Positions 34,733-43,970 are shown, numbered from the stretch's first letter. The stretch: 64,000 nt of DNA from Acidimicrobiaceae bacterium (GCA_026713105.1 JAPOPC010000072.1:1-64000), one strand, 5' to 3'. The notes: a model not told the origin generated them from the letters alone. Translations and numbers: made by a program.

Positions 34733-35671
34733 TCAGGCGGCCGGGGAAACCAGCTCGGCAAATGGGGACAGCTCGGTGTTGAGCAGCTCAACTCCGCCTT
34801 CGGGCAGTACCGAGACTTCGTGCCACAGGCGCAGCTTGGGCGGGCGGCCGAGGAGCTGGACCGTCGAGAGGAACGAGTGGAAGATCGCCAGGTGCGTGGA
34901 GTGCGAACGCGACCACGCCTCGAGCGACTCCAAGTCTTCGAACCAACCCACGAAGCTGGTCGACTCCAAGTCTTCGCCGTCAATGGTCTGCTCCCGCAGG
35001 AAGCGGCTGGAGATGCAGCCGGTGTCAGGGTTGCGGGCTAGGAAGTCGATGCCAGCCCGCAGCTTCGGCTCGATGTCGGTGAAGTACATCTCCCGCTCGT
35101 CGTCGAGGCATTCGTCCCATTTCTGACCCGACCGGATGAGGCACAAGTTGGCCGGCAGCGGCGACCCCGGCGCCGCCTCGAAGGGATCCTCAGCACTGGC
35201 CGCCATGCGATCGCGTGCGGCGCCCCAGTAGTCGTGCAGCTCGGTGAGATCCACCGAGGTCAGGTTGCGCACGCCCGGCAGCGGTCGCTTCGTCCCCGCA
35301 ATCGTCTCCCAGCGCTCTGCGGGGATGATCGCCGTCTCGCAGTAGACACCCGGTCGGTCGAGCGTTTCGCAGCCGTCGCGCCAGCGCTCGTAGACCGCCG
35401 GGTCCACCCAGTAGGCCATGAAGACTGTCTCGATGTCGCCTTGGGCCTCCGCGGCGTCGTCGCCCTCGTCGGTGAAGTTGACGATCCGGGCACGCTCGAG
35501 GTGGTCAGGTCGATCTTCGTCATCGGTCAGCGCCGCGTGCAGCTCGGCCAATGTCTCCGCGTTGCCGGGCCCCTTCGAGAAGATCATCGAATAAGCCGTC
35601 AGCTCAGGAAAATCGACGACGCACCACGCGGGAGCACTCGGCGTGTGCCCCTCGGGCCGGTTCGCTGCCAT
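34733..35671 (-). CDS. aldoxime dehydratase (phenylacetaldoxime dehydratase family, haem enzyme)
   Basis: This 312-residue protein matches the haem-containing dehydratase family that turns aldoximes into nitriles. Compared with the known aldoxime dehydratases, it keeps the axial haem His (H260 in SHSTHLAIF), the catalytic His (H284 in RLWHEVSVL), the Arg in NLCLIRSGQKW (R180) and the Ser in GCISSRF (S221). The spacing of HDYWGAARDR and LDDEREMYFTDIEPKL also fits. It starts 49 bases after the indolepyruvate oxidoreductase stop on the same strand, so both may be cotranscribed. No nitrilase or nitrile hydratase is in the window. Confidence 0.88.
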   Translation of the reverse strand: MAANRPEGHTPSAPAWCVVDFPELTAYSMIFSKGPGNAETLAELHAALTDDEDRPDHLERARIVNFTDEGDDAAEAQGDIETVFMAYWVDPAVYERWRDGCETLDRPGVYCETAIIPAERWETIAGTKRPLPGVRNLTSVDLTELHDYWGAARDRMAASAEDPFEAAPGSPLPANLCLIRSGQKWDECLDDEREMYFTDIEPKLRAGIDFLARNPDTGCISSRFLREQTIDGEDLESTSFVGWFEDLESLEAWSRSHSTHLAIFHSFLSTVQLLGRPPKLRLWHEVSVLPEGGVELLNTELSPFAELVSPAA

Positions 35672-35719
35672 CAGCCAGCAGGTGCCGTCATACTGCGGCG
35701 GCCGCTCGGCGAGTTCCGC

Positions 35720-38700
35720 TCAGGCGCCGAGTTCGGCGGCGCGGGCCCGGAACTGCTCGACGTTGGCTTCCTTGATGTCCTCGTAGCCGCGGATCATGTC
35801 GGGAAGCTCGGCAATCTCGACGGCACGGGCGTACGCGGCACTGTCACCGCTCGTCAACGTGTCGAGCGCCCGGGAGATCATCCCTCGGTACTCGTCGATC
35901 AGCTCCCGCTCCATCTTGCGATGAGCGGTCTTGCCGAAGATGTCGAGCGCCCCGCCGCGCAGGCCCTTCATCCGCGCCAGGAGGGCGAACGCAACGTCAC
36001 CTGACCGGCCGAGGCCGATCTTCTTCTCGACGCCCATGCGCCGCATGATCGGCGGGTGCAGCTTATAGGTGACCTCGGTCTTGTCGCCGAACTGGTCGCG
36101 CACTGCCTGCTGGAAGGACTTGTTGCGATGCAGGCGGGCAACTTCGTACTCGTCCTTGTACGCCATCAGCTTGTGCAGGTACCGGGCCACGGTCTCGCTG
36201 AGCGCTGTGTCGCCGCCCGCAGCAGCCTCGGCCTCGCGCACCTCGGCCACGAACTCGGCATAGGCCGCCGCGTAGTCGACGCTCTGGTACCCCACCAGGT
36301 CGGGCACACGGATGCGCAGCAGCCGGGCCAGTTCCTCGGACGGATCGGAGACCGCGTCGATGAGCTTCTGCTCACGCTTCGACGGGCCACTGTCGCGCCT
36401 CACACGGCCGACACGGTCAACGTGGAGCGTCGCCATGAAGTCTGGGTCGAGCACGATCTTGCGGCCGATGCGGAACGCCTGGGTGTTCATCTCGACGGCA
36501 ACGCCGTTGAGCTCGATGGCCCGCTCGATCGCCGAAGCGCTGATGGGCACCACGCCCGACTGGTAGGCGGCGCCGAGCACCAGCACGTTGGCCGGCATGT
36601 GCGAACGGAACAGGTTGTCCGACAGCGTGCCTGCATCAAAGTAGATATTGCGCTCGGGCGTGGTGGCATCGTCGATGGAACGCTGGAACTCGGTCCACTC
36701 CGGGAACTCCGCTGAGGTGTCGCGCACCATCGCGCTGGTCGGCACCTTCGACGAGGACACCAGCGCAACCGTGCGGCCAGCCTGCGCCTTTTCGAGGTTG
36801 ACCGGGTTGGTGCCCGACAGCAGGTCGAACACGATGTAGGCATCGGCCTCACCGGTCCCGACTTTGTTGGCCGCTCCCGCATCACCGCCGTCATGACCGT
36901 TGGCGTCGGGAGTGCTGCCGAGGCGACGGATCTTCAGGTTCGACACCACCGGGCCGCCCTTTTGGGCAAGCCCCGTCTGGTCGAGCCCGTTGGCCTGCTT
37001 GCCGTCGAGCAGCGCCGCAGTGGCGAGCATCTGGTTGACGGTCACCACGCCGGTGCCGCCGATGCCCATCATCAGCACGTTGCCCTCGTCAAGCCGATCC
37101 GGCTCGGGCAAGTCGTCGCCGATCTCGTCCACGGCTGCGGTTGCCTTCGTGGGCACCTTGCCGCCGGGCACCACCTCGATGAACGCCGGGCAGTCGCCGT
37201 CAAGGCAGGTGAAGTCTTTGTTGCACGAGGACTGGTGAATCTGGGTCTTGCGGCCGAACTCGGTCTCGATCGGCTGCACGCTGAGGCAGCTCGACTTCTC
37301 GCCGCAATCGCCGCAGCCTTCACAGACCGCCTCGTTGATGAACACCCGCGTCTTGGGCTCGGCCACCTTGCCGCGCTTGCGGTCGCGGCGGAGCTCGGCC
37401 GCGCACGCCTGGTCGTAGATGAGCACGGTGCAGCCCTCGATGTCACGCAGCACCCGCTGCGCTTCGTCGAGACGGTCACGGTGCCAGACGTCGGTGTCGG
37501 GCGCGAACTGCGCGTCTGAGGGGTACTTGGAGGGATCGTCGGCAACGACCATCACCTTGGCCACACCCTCGGCATGCAGGGAACGAGTCAGCTCCGGCAC
37601 CTCCATGCCGCCGTCCACGTCTTGGCCGCCCGTCATGGCGACCGCTGCGTTGTAGAGGATCTTGTAGGTGACGTTGGTGCCTGCCGCTATGGCCTGGCGC
37701 ACGGCCAGCGAGCCAGAGTGGTGGAACGTGCCGTCGCCGATGTTCTGGAAGCGGTGATCCATCGTCACGAACGGCGCTGCACCGACCCACTGAACGCCCT
37801 CGCCGCCCATCTGAGTGGTGCCGCGGACGTTGCGGGTGGGCGTCATGGCTGCCATGCCGTGGCAGCCGATGCCGCCGCCGGCCTCGGAGCCCTCAGGAAC
37901 CCACGTCGAGCGATTGTGCGGGCAGCCCGAGCAGAAGCCCGGGGTGCGGCCTGCGGCCTTGGCCCCGTCTTTGGTGGTCACCGCGAGCGGGATCGTGATG
38001 CGCTCGGGCACTGCAGGGCCGATGCCGTCGCCGCCGAAACGGTCCACGAGGAACGGGCGGATCTTGCGGGCGATGAGATCAGCGTCCATCTCGCCATGGC
38101 CGGGGAACCAGAAGCCGTCGGAGGCGTCGCGCTTGCCCAGGATGCGCGGGGCATCGGGCGTGCCGTAGAGGATCTCGCGCGCCAGCGTCTCGATGACCGA
38201 GCGCTTCTCCTCGACCACGACGATCACGTCGAGCCCGCGGGCGAACTCGCGCAGGCTGGTGGGCTCGAGGGGCCACACCACTGTCGGCTTGAAGATGCGG
38301 ATGCCGCGGCGAGACAGCTCTGCCTCGCTGAGACCCATGCGGTCGAGCGCCTCGCGCAGGTCGTAGTAGGTCTTGCCGGCCGCGACCAAGCCCACCTTGG
38401 CGTCGGGGCTGGTGACGGTCTGGCGGTTGAGCTTGTTCTGCGCCACGAACTTGTCGACTGCAACCATGCGGCCCTCATGGATCTCGAGTTCCATGCGCAC
38501 AGCATTGGGGCCGAACAAGGCGTCTTGCTGGGTGTGTGCCCAGGGCTTGCCTTCCCATTCGAAGGCAGGGCGCGTGGCACTCACCCGTCCTGGGCCGACT
38601 TCGACGGTCGAGTAGCCGTCGGCCACATTGGTGACGATCTTCAGCGCCGACCAGAAGCCCGAGTAACGGGACAGCTCGTAGCCCCAGCGGCCGTAGTCGA

Positions 38701-39238
38701 TGACTTCCTGGACCGAGCCGGGGTACAGGATCGGCGTCTGGAAGTGAATGAGCACCGGCTCGGACTCCGACGCCAGCGTGGACGACTTGGAGGCCGGGTC
38801 GTCGCCCGCTACGAGCAGCACGCCGCCCTTGGGATCGACGCCGCAGACATTCGCATGCTTGATGGCGTCGCCAGAGCGGTCTACTCCGGGCGCCTTGCCG
38901 TACCACATGCCCAGCACGCCGTCGTAGATGCCTTGGAAGTTGCGGTTGGCGAGCTGGCTGCCCCACACGGTTGTTGCGCCGAGATCCTCGTTGAGCCCGG
39001 GCACGAAGCTGATGTTGTTCTGCTTCAGCTCCTCGGCATTGCCGGTCATCAGCGCGTCGATGCCGCCCAGCGGCGAGCCGCGGTATCCCGACACCATCGC
39101 CGCGTTGTTGAACCCGTCTCGGCGGTCGGCGCGCAACTGGTCGAGCAGCACCCGCAGCAGGGCCTGCACACCTGACATTGCGACATCGCCTTCGGCGCGG
39201 TCGAAGCGGTCCTCGAGCTTGAAGTCTGCGAGTGCCAT
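35720..39238 (-). CDS. indolepyruvate ferredoxin oxidoreductase, fused subunits
   Basis: This protein of 1172 residues starts at ATG 39238, preceded by AGGGGGA; an ATG eight codons earlier is less well placed. It fuses the thiamine-diphosphate and 2-oxoacid-oxidising parts: SGYRGSPLGGIDALM at the N-terminus, the ThDP-binding region around GIGCHGMAAMTPTRNVRGTTQMGGEG, a Cys cluster ACEGCGDCGEKSSC plus CNKDFTCLDGDC for iron-sulfur binding, and the gamma domain GIGGTGVVTVNQMLATAALLDGK. It converts aryl or branched 2-oxoacids to acyl-CoA with ferredoxin as acceptor, in amino acid breakdown. Confidence 0.92.
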   Translation of the reverse strand: MALADFKLEDRFDRAEGDVAMSGVQALLRVLLDQLRADRRDGFNNAAMVSGYRGSPLGGIDALMTGNAEELKQNNISFVPGLNEDLGATTVWGSQLANRNFQGIYDGVLGMWYGKAPGVDRSGDAIKHANVCGVDPKGGVLLVAGDDPASKSSTLASESEPVLIHFQTPILYPGSVQEVIDYGRWGYELSRYSGFWSALKIVTNVADGYSTVEVGPGRVSATRPAFEWEGKPWAHTQQDALFGPNAVRMELEIHEGRMVAVDKFVAQNKLNRQTVTSPDAKVGLVAAGKTYYDLREALDRMGLSEAELSRRGIRIFKPTVVWPLEPTSLREFARGLDVIVVVEEKRSVIETLAREILYGTPDAPRILGKRDASDGFWFPGHGEMDADLIARKIRPFLVDRFGGDGIGPAVPERITIPLAVTTKDGAKAAGRTPGFCSGCPHNRSTWVPEGSEAGGGIGCHGMAAMTPTRNVRGTTQMGGEGVQWVGAAPFVTMDHRFQNIGDGTFHHSGSLAVRQAIAAGTNVTYKILYNAAVAMTGGQDVDGGMEVPELTRSLHAEGVAKVMVVADDPSKYPSDAQFAPDTDVWHRDRLDEAQRVLRDIEGCTVLIYDQACAAELRRDRKRGKVAEPKTRVFINEAVCEGCGDCGEKSSCLSVQPIETEFGRKTQIHQSSCNKDFTCLDGDCPAFIEVVPGGKVPTKATAAVDEIGDDLPEPDRLDEGNVLMMGIGGTGVVTVNQMLATAALLDGKQANGLDQTGLAQKGGPVVSNLKIRRLGSTPDANGHDGGDAGAANKVGTGEADAYIVFDLLSGTNPVNLEKAQAGRTVALVSSSKVPTSAMVRDTSAEFPEWTEFQRSIDDATTPERNIYFDAGTLSDNLFRSHMPANVLVLGAAYQSGVVPISASAIERAIELNGVAVEMNTQAFRIGRKIVLDPDFMATLHVDRVGRVRRDSGPSKREQKLIDAVSDPSEELARLLRIRVPDLVGYQSVDYAAAYAEFVAEVREAEAAAGGDTALSETVARYLHKLMAYKDEYEVARLHRNKSFQQAVRDQFGDKTEVTYKLHPPIMRRMGVEKKIGLGRSGDVAFALLARMKGLRGGALDIFGKTAHRKMERELIDEYRGMISRALDTLTSGDSAAYARAVEIAELPDMIRGYEDIKEANVEQFRARAAELGA

Positions 39239-39400
39239 CGAATCCCCCTGATCCGCCGTCATGGCTTCCTGCGGAGGCTACCCGTCAGCCCAAAAGCCTG
39301 CCCGGGAGGTGAGGGCGCCGGAGGCCGGGGCCCGAGCAGCCCGTGAGCGACAGCGAACAAGAGCGGGAAGCATGAGGCGTTGCGACGGCTCGCTGATTGA

Positions 39401-40702
39401 TCAGCGCTTCGGCAGCAAGACCGGGCGCGGGAGCGTGAAGGCCAAGCCGAGCGCGCAGGCATTCGAGGCGGCAGCCATGGAGAACGTCCAGCCGTAGCCG
39501 CCGGTGGTGCCGAGCAGCAGCTGAGCGACGTAGGGGCCCACGGCGGCGAACGATCCGGCTGTCGCGAAGAAGCGTCCCACGATCGCGCCGGCGTTGGTGC
39601 GGCCGAAGTAGTCGGCGACCAGTGCCGGGAACACCGCCACGCTGCCGCCGTAGGACAGGCCGAACGCGATTGACGAGGCATAGAGCAGCACCAGCCCGTC
39701 GGACACCGCGATGCCGACGAAGGAGAACGTCTCCACTGCCAATGCCAGCATCACGGCGCGGCGACGGTCGATGCGGTCCGACAGCGGGCCGGTCACGATG
39801 CGCCCGACCAGCCCGCCGATGCCGATGGAGCTGATGACGCCTGCCGACCACAGCGGTGAGAAGCCGAGGCTTCGGGCGTACTGAACGCCATGCGCGAAGG
39901 GCACGAACACCACGACGAACGTCAGGGCGAACATGCCGAAGATGCGCCAGAACACCGAATTGCGCCACGCTTGGGCAGCGGTCCATGCAGTTGCGGGATT
40001 CTCGCCGTCCGGTTCGCTCGTGCGTTCGGCGTCCACGACGAATGCAGTCGGCTGGGATGCGACCCGCGACCGCCTGAGCGGGCGCCCGGCAGGATCGGGC
40101 GTGCGCCCATCGGGCCGCTGACCGATCGACTCGGGGTCGCGCACGAACACCATCGCGGTCGCCGCCATGAGCACGCCGCCCACCACCGCCATCACCGCGA
40201 TGGCGGTCCGCCATCCGTATTGGGAGACGAGCCAGGCGGCGATCGGCGGCGCAACGATCCCTCCTGCGCTCCCGCCAGAGCCGACGATGCCGGTCGCCAG
40301 CCCACGCCGGTCGGTGAACCAGCGCACGACGGTGGCGTTCGCAGGCACCCACGACGACGACATCCCGAGGGGGGCGATCACCGCAAGACCGATGAACACC
40401 ACGGCCAGGCTCCCTGCGGCTGACAGCACCAGGTAACCCGCTGCGAGCAGCGCCGCGCCCAAGGCAATGACCTTGCGCGGGCCGAACCGGTCGGTGAGCT
40501 GCCCCGTGAAGGCGCTGGCGGCGCTGTAGGCGAGGATGTAGGAGGCATACGCCAGCTGCAGCCACGTTGCCGACCAGCCCTTGTCTGCGCTGATGGCCCC
40601 CTCGAAGGTGCCGTAGCTGAACTGGATGCCGTAGACGATGAACAGCACCCAGAAGCCGGCCCACGCCACGCGCCAGCCGTGGAACGGCTGGCCGATCAGC
40701 AT
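39401..40702 (-). CDS. MFS transporter, oxalate/formate antiporter-like
   Basis: This protein of 433 residues from ATG 40702 (MLIGQPFHGWRVAWAGFWVLFIVYG) has twelve hydrophobic segments in two halves with a hydrophilic middle loop of about 50 residues. TDRFGPRKVIALGAALLAAGY is the MFS loop motif and GLSYGGSVAVFPALVADYFG resembles the oxalate:formate antiporter subfamily, which carries monocarboxylates. The ORF extends further upstream, but that part is Arg-rich and unlike the family. It lies between a selenoprotein gene and the 2-oxoacid oxidoreductase on one strand, so it may carry a carboxylic acid used by these enzymes (inference). Confidence 0.85.
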   Translation of the reverse strand: MLIGQPFHGWRVAWAGFWVLFIVYGIQFSYGTFEGAISADKGWSATWLQLAYASYILAYSAASAFTGQLTDRFGPRKVIALGAALLAAGYLVLSAAGSLAVVFIGLAVIAPLGMSSSWVPANATVVRWFTDRRGLATGIVGSGGSAGGIVAPPIAAWLVSQYGWRTAIAVMAVVGGVLMAATAMVFVRDPESIGQRPDGRTPDPAGRPLRRSRVASQPTAFVVDAERTSEPDGENPATAWTAAQAWRNSVFWRIFGMFALTFVVVFVPFAHGVQYARSLGFSPLWSAGVISSIGIGGLVGRIVTGPLSDRIDRRRAVMLALAVETFSFVGIAVSDGLVLLYASSIAFGLSYGGSVAVFPALVADYFGRTNAGAIVGRFFATAGSFAAVGPYVAQLLLGTTGGYGWTFSMAAASNACALGLAFTLPRPVLLPKR

Positions 40703-40860
40703 GCGTCGACCGGGGCGTGGACAGCCATCGCAGCTGCGCCAGCCGCGCACCGGCGCGACGCCAAGCATGCCGCTGCGTCAGACGGTGGGGCGGCAGGCGA
40801 AGTCACGGGGAAGGCTCTGGGGTGATACGAGCGCCGCAGCGGTCGGCTGCGGTCACATCG

Positions 40861-42006
40861 CTACATGTCGCCGGGCGTGATGTAGAACCAGATGGGGTGC
40901 TTCTCGCCGGCATCGGCCATGGACTTGCGGGCAGCCAGGATGGCGCGGCCGGCTTCCGTCGAGGTGAAGAACCACCGGGCGCCGGCCCACGCGGCGGGTG
41001 CGTGCTCGGCGAGTGCCAGTGCAGCCGTCTCGTAGTAGCCGCGGATGTCCTGGGCCACACGCGCGGGAATGCCCGGAATGCCGGCTTCCTTCCATGGGGT
41101 GCCCTCGGCAACATTGATGAACGACTGCACCGCTGCGGGAATGTCGTCCGCGCTGACGGTGCGGCCTGCGCCTGTCCTGTTGCCGAGCTTGGCCACTGCC
41201 CGGTCGTAGGCGGGCCGCAGTCCGTTGGCCTCGTCCACGGCGGGGTGCAGGCTGGGATCGTGACGCGGAGGCAGCTCGCACGACATGGTCTCGGTGCCGT
41301 CGTCGGTGATGGACTCGGCGAACTTCTCCACGACCGGTTCGGGCGAGCGCAGCAGCCCGAAGGCGTGGGCGAGGACCCGATGCTGGAAATCGGCGTCGTT
41401 GGGCTTGCCGAGCGGGCGGCCCAGCGGGAATTCGCACCAGAGCCCCCGGGGCGGGGCCGTGCCCTGGATGTGGGCGCCGATGGAGCCCAGCGCCACCGTG
41501 GCGATTCCGGCTTCCTCGAAGACGTGGGCGAGCGTACTCACGGTACGCGTGCACAACGGTCAGACAGGGGTGAACAGAGCGACGTCCACCTCCTGGTCGC
41601 GGAGGAACTTTGCGCCCGCAGGCCCGGAGTCCATCCGGACTGCCGAGAGGTCGAACTGGTTGCCCGCATAGGACAGGTGGATGTCGGAAACCTTGCCGAT
41701 CGTGCCGTCGGCTGCGAGCTCATCGAGACGGTCGATCGGGAACACCGTGTTGAGGTCGAGCGCGATGCCGGTGGCGTCGAAGTTAGGGCTCCAGTGGCCG
41801 CACATGTAGTCGCGGCGGCTGCCGTCGAGCACGCGGTAGCCGGTGTCCATCGGTGCGAAATCGTCCTGGTCGGGATGGTGCAGCGAGGCGGAGGTCACGA
41901 TCGCGACCGTGGCCTCGGCCAACGGTGGGGGCGTCGCGAACGCAGTTGTCTCGAAGTCGGGCATCTCGAGCCCGCCGGTCAGTGCCTTGACATCGGAATC
42001 GGCCAT
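40861..42006 (-). CDS. GrdB/PrdB-family selenoprotein, TGA at 41562-41560 read as selenocysteine
   Basis: Two adjacent frames (42006-41560 and 41556-40861) are one gene. From ATG 42006 the frame reads MADSDVKALTGG to VDVALFTPV, meets TGA at codon 149, and continues in the same frame PLCTRTVSTLAHVFEEAGIATVALGSIG. The junction V-U-PLC gives a U-x-x-C redox motif (Sec149, Cys152), as in the selenoprotein B family of glycine/betaine/sarcosine/proline reductases, where Cys-containing relatives read VCPLCTRT. The full length is 381 residues. A SECIS-like hairpin follows. The substrate is unknown; it is unlikely to be a full glycine reductase because GrdA and GrdC/D genes are not seen here. Confidence 0.92.
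41532..41562 (-). promoter_or_regulatory. bacterial SECIS-like element of the GrdB/PrdB-like selenoprotein
   Basis: Reading the minus strand, TGA is followed by 11 bases and then GCGTAC (41548-41543), loop CGTGA, and GTACGC (41537-41532), a perfect 6-bp stem. The 11-base distance is the same as in the UGSC gene at 6539, and the loop again contains GU. The stem lies within coding sequence immediately after the U-x-x-C motif. Confidence 0.78.
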
Positions 42007-42058
42007 GGCGGCAACGCTAGGACTTGCGACAATGCCTTGCTCGGGAGGTGCGCCCGCT

Positions 42059-42131
42059 GCGGAGGCGGCAGGACCCTCTGCTCCAGCGATCCGGCAGGTC
42101 GCAACGTCGCAGAGTCTCCTGCCGCCTCCGC
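42059..42131. terminator. long inverted repeat between SDR and selenoprotein genes
   Basis: The arms GCGGAGGCGGCAGGA (42059-42073) and TCCTGCCGCCTCCGC (42117-42131) are perfect 15-bp complements. After a two-base internal loop on each side, CTCTGC and GCAGAG add six more pairs, leaving a loop of about 27 bases. It lies in the 157-base space downstream of the SDR gene and upstream of the selenoprotein gene on the same strand. It may be the SDR terminator, an attenuator in the selenoprotein leader, or a small mobile repeat. No T-tract is present. Confidence 0.6.
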
Positions 42132-42163
42132 TGCTATGGCATCTGTGTCAATCGGTTCAAGTG

Positions 42164-42940
42164 CTAGGCGGGTTGTTCCAGGTTGAGGGAGCGTTGGCGG
42201 AGGCGGCGCATTCCTCGGAGCCAGCGGTCTGGGTCGGAGGCTTTGCGTTCTACGTAGGTCTGGGCCTCTGGGTGGGACAGGATGAGGAATCGCTCTTCGG
42301 CCATGGCCTCGGTGATGACTTCGGCAACGAATTCGGGTTCGACGATGCCGTCGGTACCGCCGTCGGCGAGTCGCTGCGGGGCCATGGCCGTGTTGACGCC
42401 TTGGGGGCACAGCACCGACACGCGGATGCCGTCGTCGCCGTGGAGAATTGCTTCCATCTCGGCCAGCTTGATGCAGGCAGCCTTGGTGACCGAGTACGGC
42501 GCCGAGCCCATCGCAGCCAGCAAACCGGCTGCGCTGGCGGTGTGGACCAGGTAGCCCTCGCCTCGGGCAAGCATCGAGGGCAGCACTGCACGAGCTGCGT
42601 ACACGTGGCTCATGACGTGCAGCTCCCACTGGGACTGCCATGCGTCGTTTGACGCGACCACCCCGCCTTCGGCACCAGCGCCTGCATTGGAGAAGAACAC
42701 GTCGATCGGGCCGTGTGCATCGAGCGTTTGCTCTACGAGGCTTGTGACGGCGGCCTCGTCGGTGACGTCCAACCCGACGCCTTCGCAGCCGAGTTCGGCT
42801 GCCACTGCGCCAGCAGCATCAGCGTTGTAGTCGGCGACGACCACATGGCGGGCGCCCTGCGCCAGCCAATGGCGAGCGGTAGCGGAACCGATGCCGCCGC
42901 CTCCCCCGGTGATGATCGCTACTCGATCGCGCAGTTCCAT
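42164..42940 (-). CDS. SDR family oxidoreductase
   Basis: This 258-residue short-chain dehydrogenase has the cofactor loop GGGGGIGSATARHWL, the catalytic Ser in LVHTASAAG, and Y-S-V-T-K. It has an Asp after the second strand (VVADYNADAAGA), which favours NAD over NADP. GGAG lies eight bases before the ATG. The substrate is not evident. The stop codon is followed by the long inverted repeat that precedes the selenoprotein gene. Confidence 0.87.
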   Translation of the reverse strand: MELRDRVAIITGGGGGIGSATARHWLAQGARHVVVADYNADAAGAVAAELGCEGVGLDVTDEAAVTSLVEQTLDAHGPIDVFFSNAGAGAEGGVVASNDAWQSQWELHVMSHVYAARAVLPSMLARGEGYLVHTASAAGLLAAMGSAPYSVTKAACIKLAEMEAILHGDDGIRVSVLCPQGVNTAMAPQRLADGGTDGIVEPEFVAEVITEAMAEERFLILSHPEAQTYVERKASDPDRWLRGMRRLRQRSLNLEQPA

Positions 42941-43028
42941 GCCCCGTGCTCCTGGTTCAGCCTCTCGGCGTTGTGAACCGGATCAGTGTCGCGCGGCGCA
43001 GCGGCTCGTGACGGGGTCTGGAGCCGTC

Positions 43029-43943
43029 TCAGTCGGCTGCGGCTGTCGCGGGCTCTGCGGTGCCGATGCCGCCGACTTCCTCGCCGTCGTCGATGGCCTT
43101 GATCCGAGCCGCGTACGCGGTCTCGGCGAGGCGCTCGGCGCCCAGGTGCCGGCCGGGGCTGGCGCCGTCGACATGGCCCATGATCCCCCGGTACAGGCTG
43201 AACCCGCACAGGGCTGCCAGCTCTTCGGGCATGTCGCGGACGTCATCGGGCGCGAGGCTGTAGTACTGATTCTGCTGCTGACGCATCCAGCCCCGGCAGT
43301 ACTGCACGCTGATTCCCAGGCGCCAGTCGTCTTCGGAGGTGTTGGCGCCGCCACAGTGCCAGGTGCCGCCGTTCACCACCAGCACTGAGCCGGCCGGCAT
43401 CTCGGCGGCGATGTACTCGGGCTTCTCGCCCGGCTGGGGCTCGTGGTCGAAGCGATGCGAGCCGGGCACCAGGCGGGTGGCGCCGTTGGAATCGGTGAAG
43501 TCAGTGAACGCCCAGATGGTCGTGACCATGAAAGGCGGGCGGGGCCGCGGCACGTCGATCTGATCCACGAGGCCGTCGTCGGAGTGCAGGCCCTGGTGCA
43601 CCTCGCCGGGGCCGATGTGCATGCACGTGGTGCCCGACAGGATCGCCCCCGGCTCCATCAGCTTCTGCGGGAACGGCAGCACATTGCGGTGGATCGGCAG
43701 CTTCCAGAACGAGCGGTCCTTGTGCAGCAGGTTGTACATGCGCTTGGTGGCGAACCCCTCGATGCGGTTTCCCTTCGGTTCGACGTTCAGCTCGTCTTCG
43801 ACCCGCGCGACGGTCTCGCGGATCTCGCTGACCAATGCAGGTTCGATGGCGTTCTCGACGATGCAGTAGCCGTTCTCTTCCACTTCGTCGAGATAGCGCT
43901 GAAGCTCAGTTTCGTTCGCCGTGAGGTCCAAGGTTCCGCTCAT
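43029..43943 (-). CDS. phytanoyl-CoA dioxygenase (PhyH) family protein
   Basis: This 304-residue non-haem iron, 2-oxoglutarate-dependent oxygenase shows the H-x-D pair in QGLHSDDGLVDQ, the distal His in VVNGGTWHCGGAN, and the Arg that binds 2-oxoglutarate in DDWRLGISVQY. NGATRLVPGSHRFD is the typical PhyH strand. Members hydroxylate varied small molecules, so the name does not fix the substrate. It lies between an SDR and a glycosyltransferase, all on one strand, but with gaps that do not prove an operon. Confidence 0.87.
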   Translation of the reverse strand: MSGTLDLTANETELQRYLDEVEENGYCIVENAIEPALVSEIRETVARVEDELNVEPKGNRIEGFATKRMYNLLHKDRSFWKLPIHRNVLPFPQKLMEPGAILSGTTCMHIGPGEVHQGLHSDDGLVDQIDVPRPRPPFMVTTIWAFTDFTDSNGATRLVPGSHRFDHEPQPGEKPEYIAAEMPAGSVLVVNGGTWHCGGANTSEDDWRLGISVQYCRGWMRQQQNQYYSLAPDDVRDMPEELAALCGFSLYRGIMGHVDGASPGRHLGAERLAETAYAARIKAIDDGEEVGGIGTAEPATAAAD

Positions 43944-43970
43944 GACACCAGTCTCGCAGGATGGGAGCGC

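Noticed and set aside
35669-35722. Selenocysteine read-through joining the indolepyruvate oxidoreductase and aldoxime dehydratase frames
   Set aside because: The TGA at 35722-35720 is in phase with the next gene, but the oxidoreductase is complete at that point, no Sec-type motif surrounds it, and the dehydratase has its own Met start.
37574-39175. Open frame of 533 residues on the plus strand
   Set aside because: Shadow of the indolepyruvate oxidoreductase. Its composition is Arg/Ala/Gly/His-rich with no recognisable domain.
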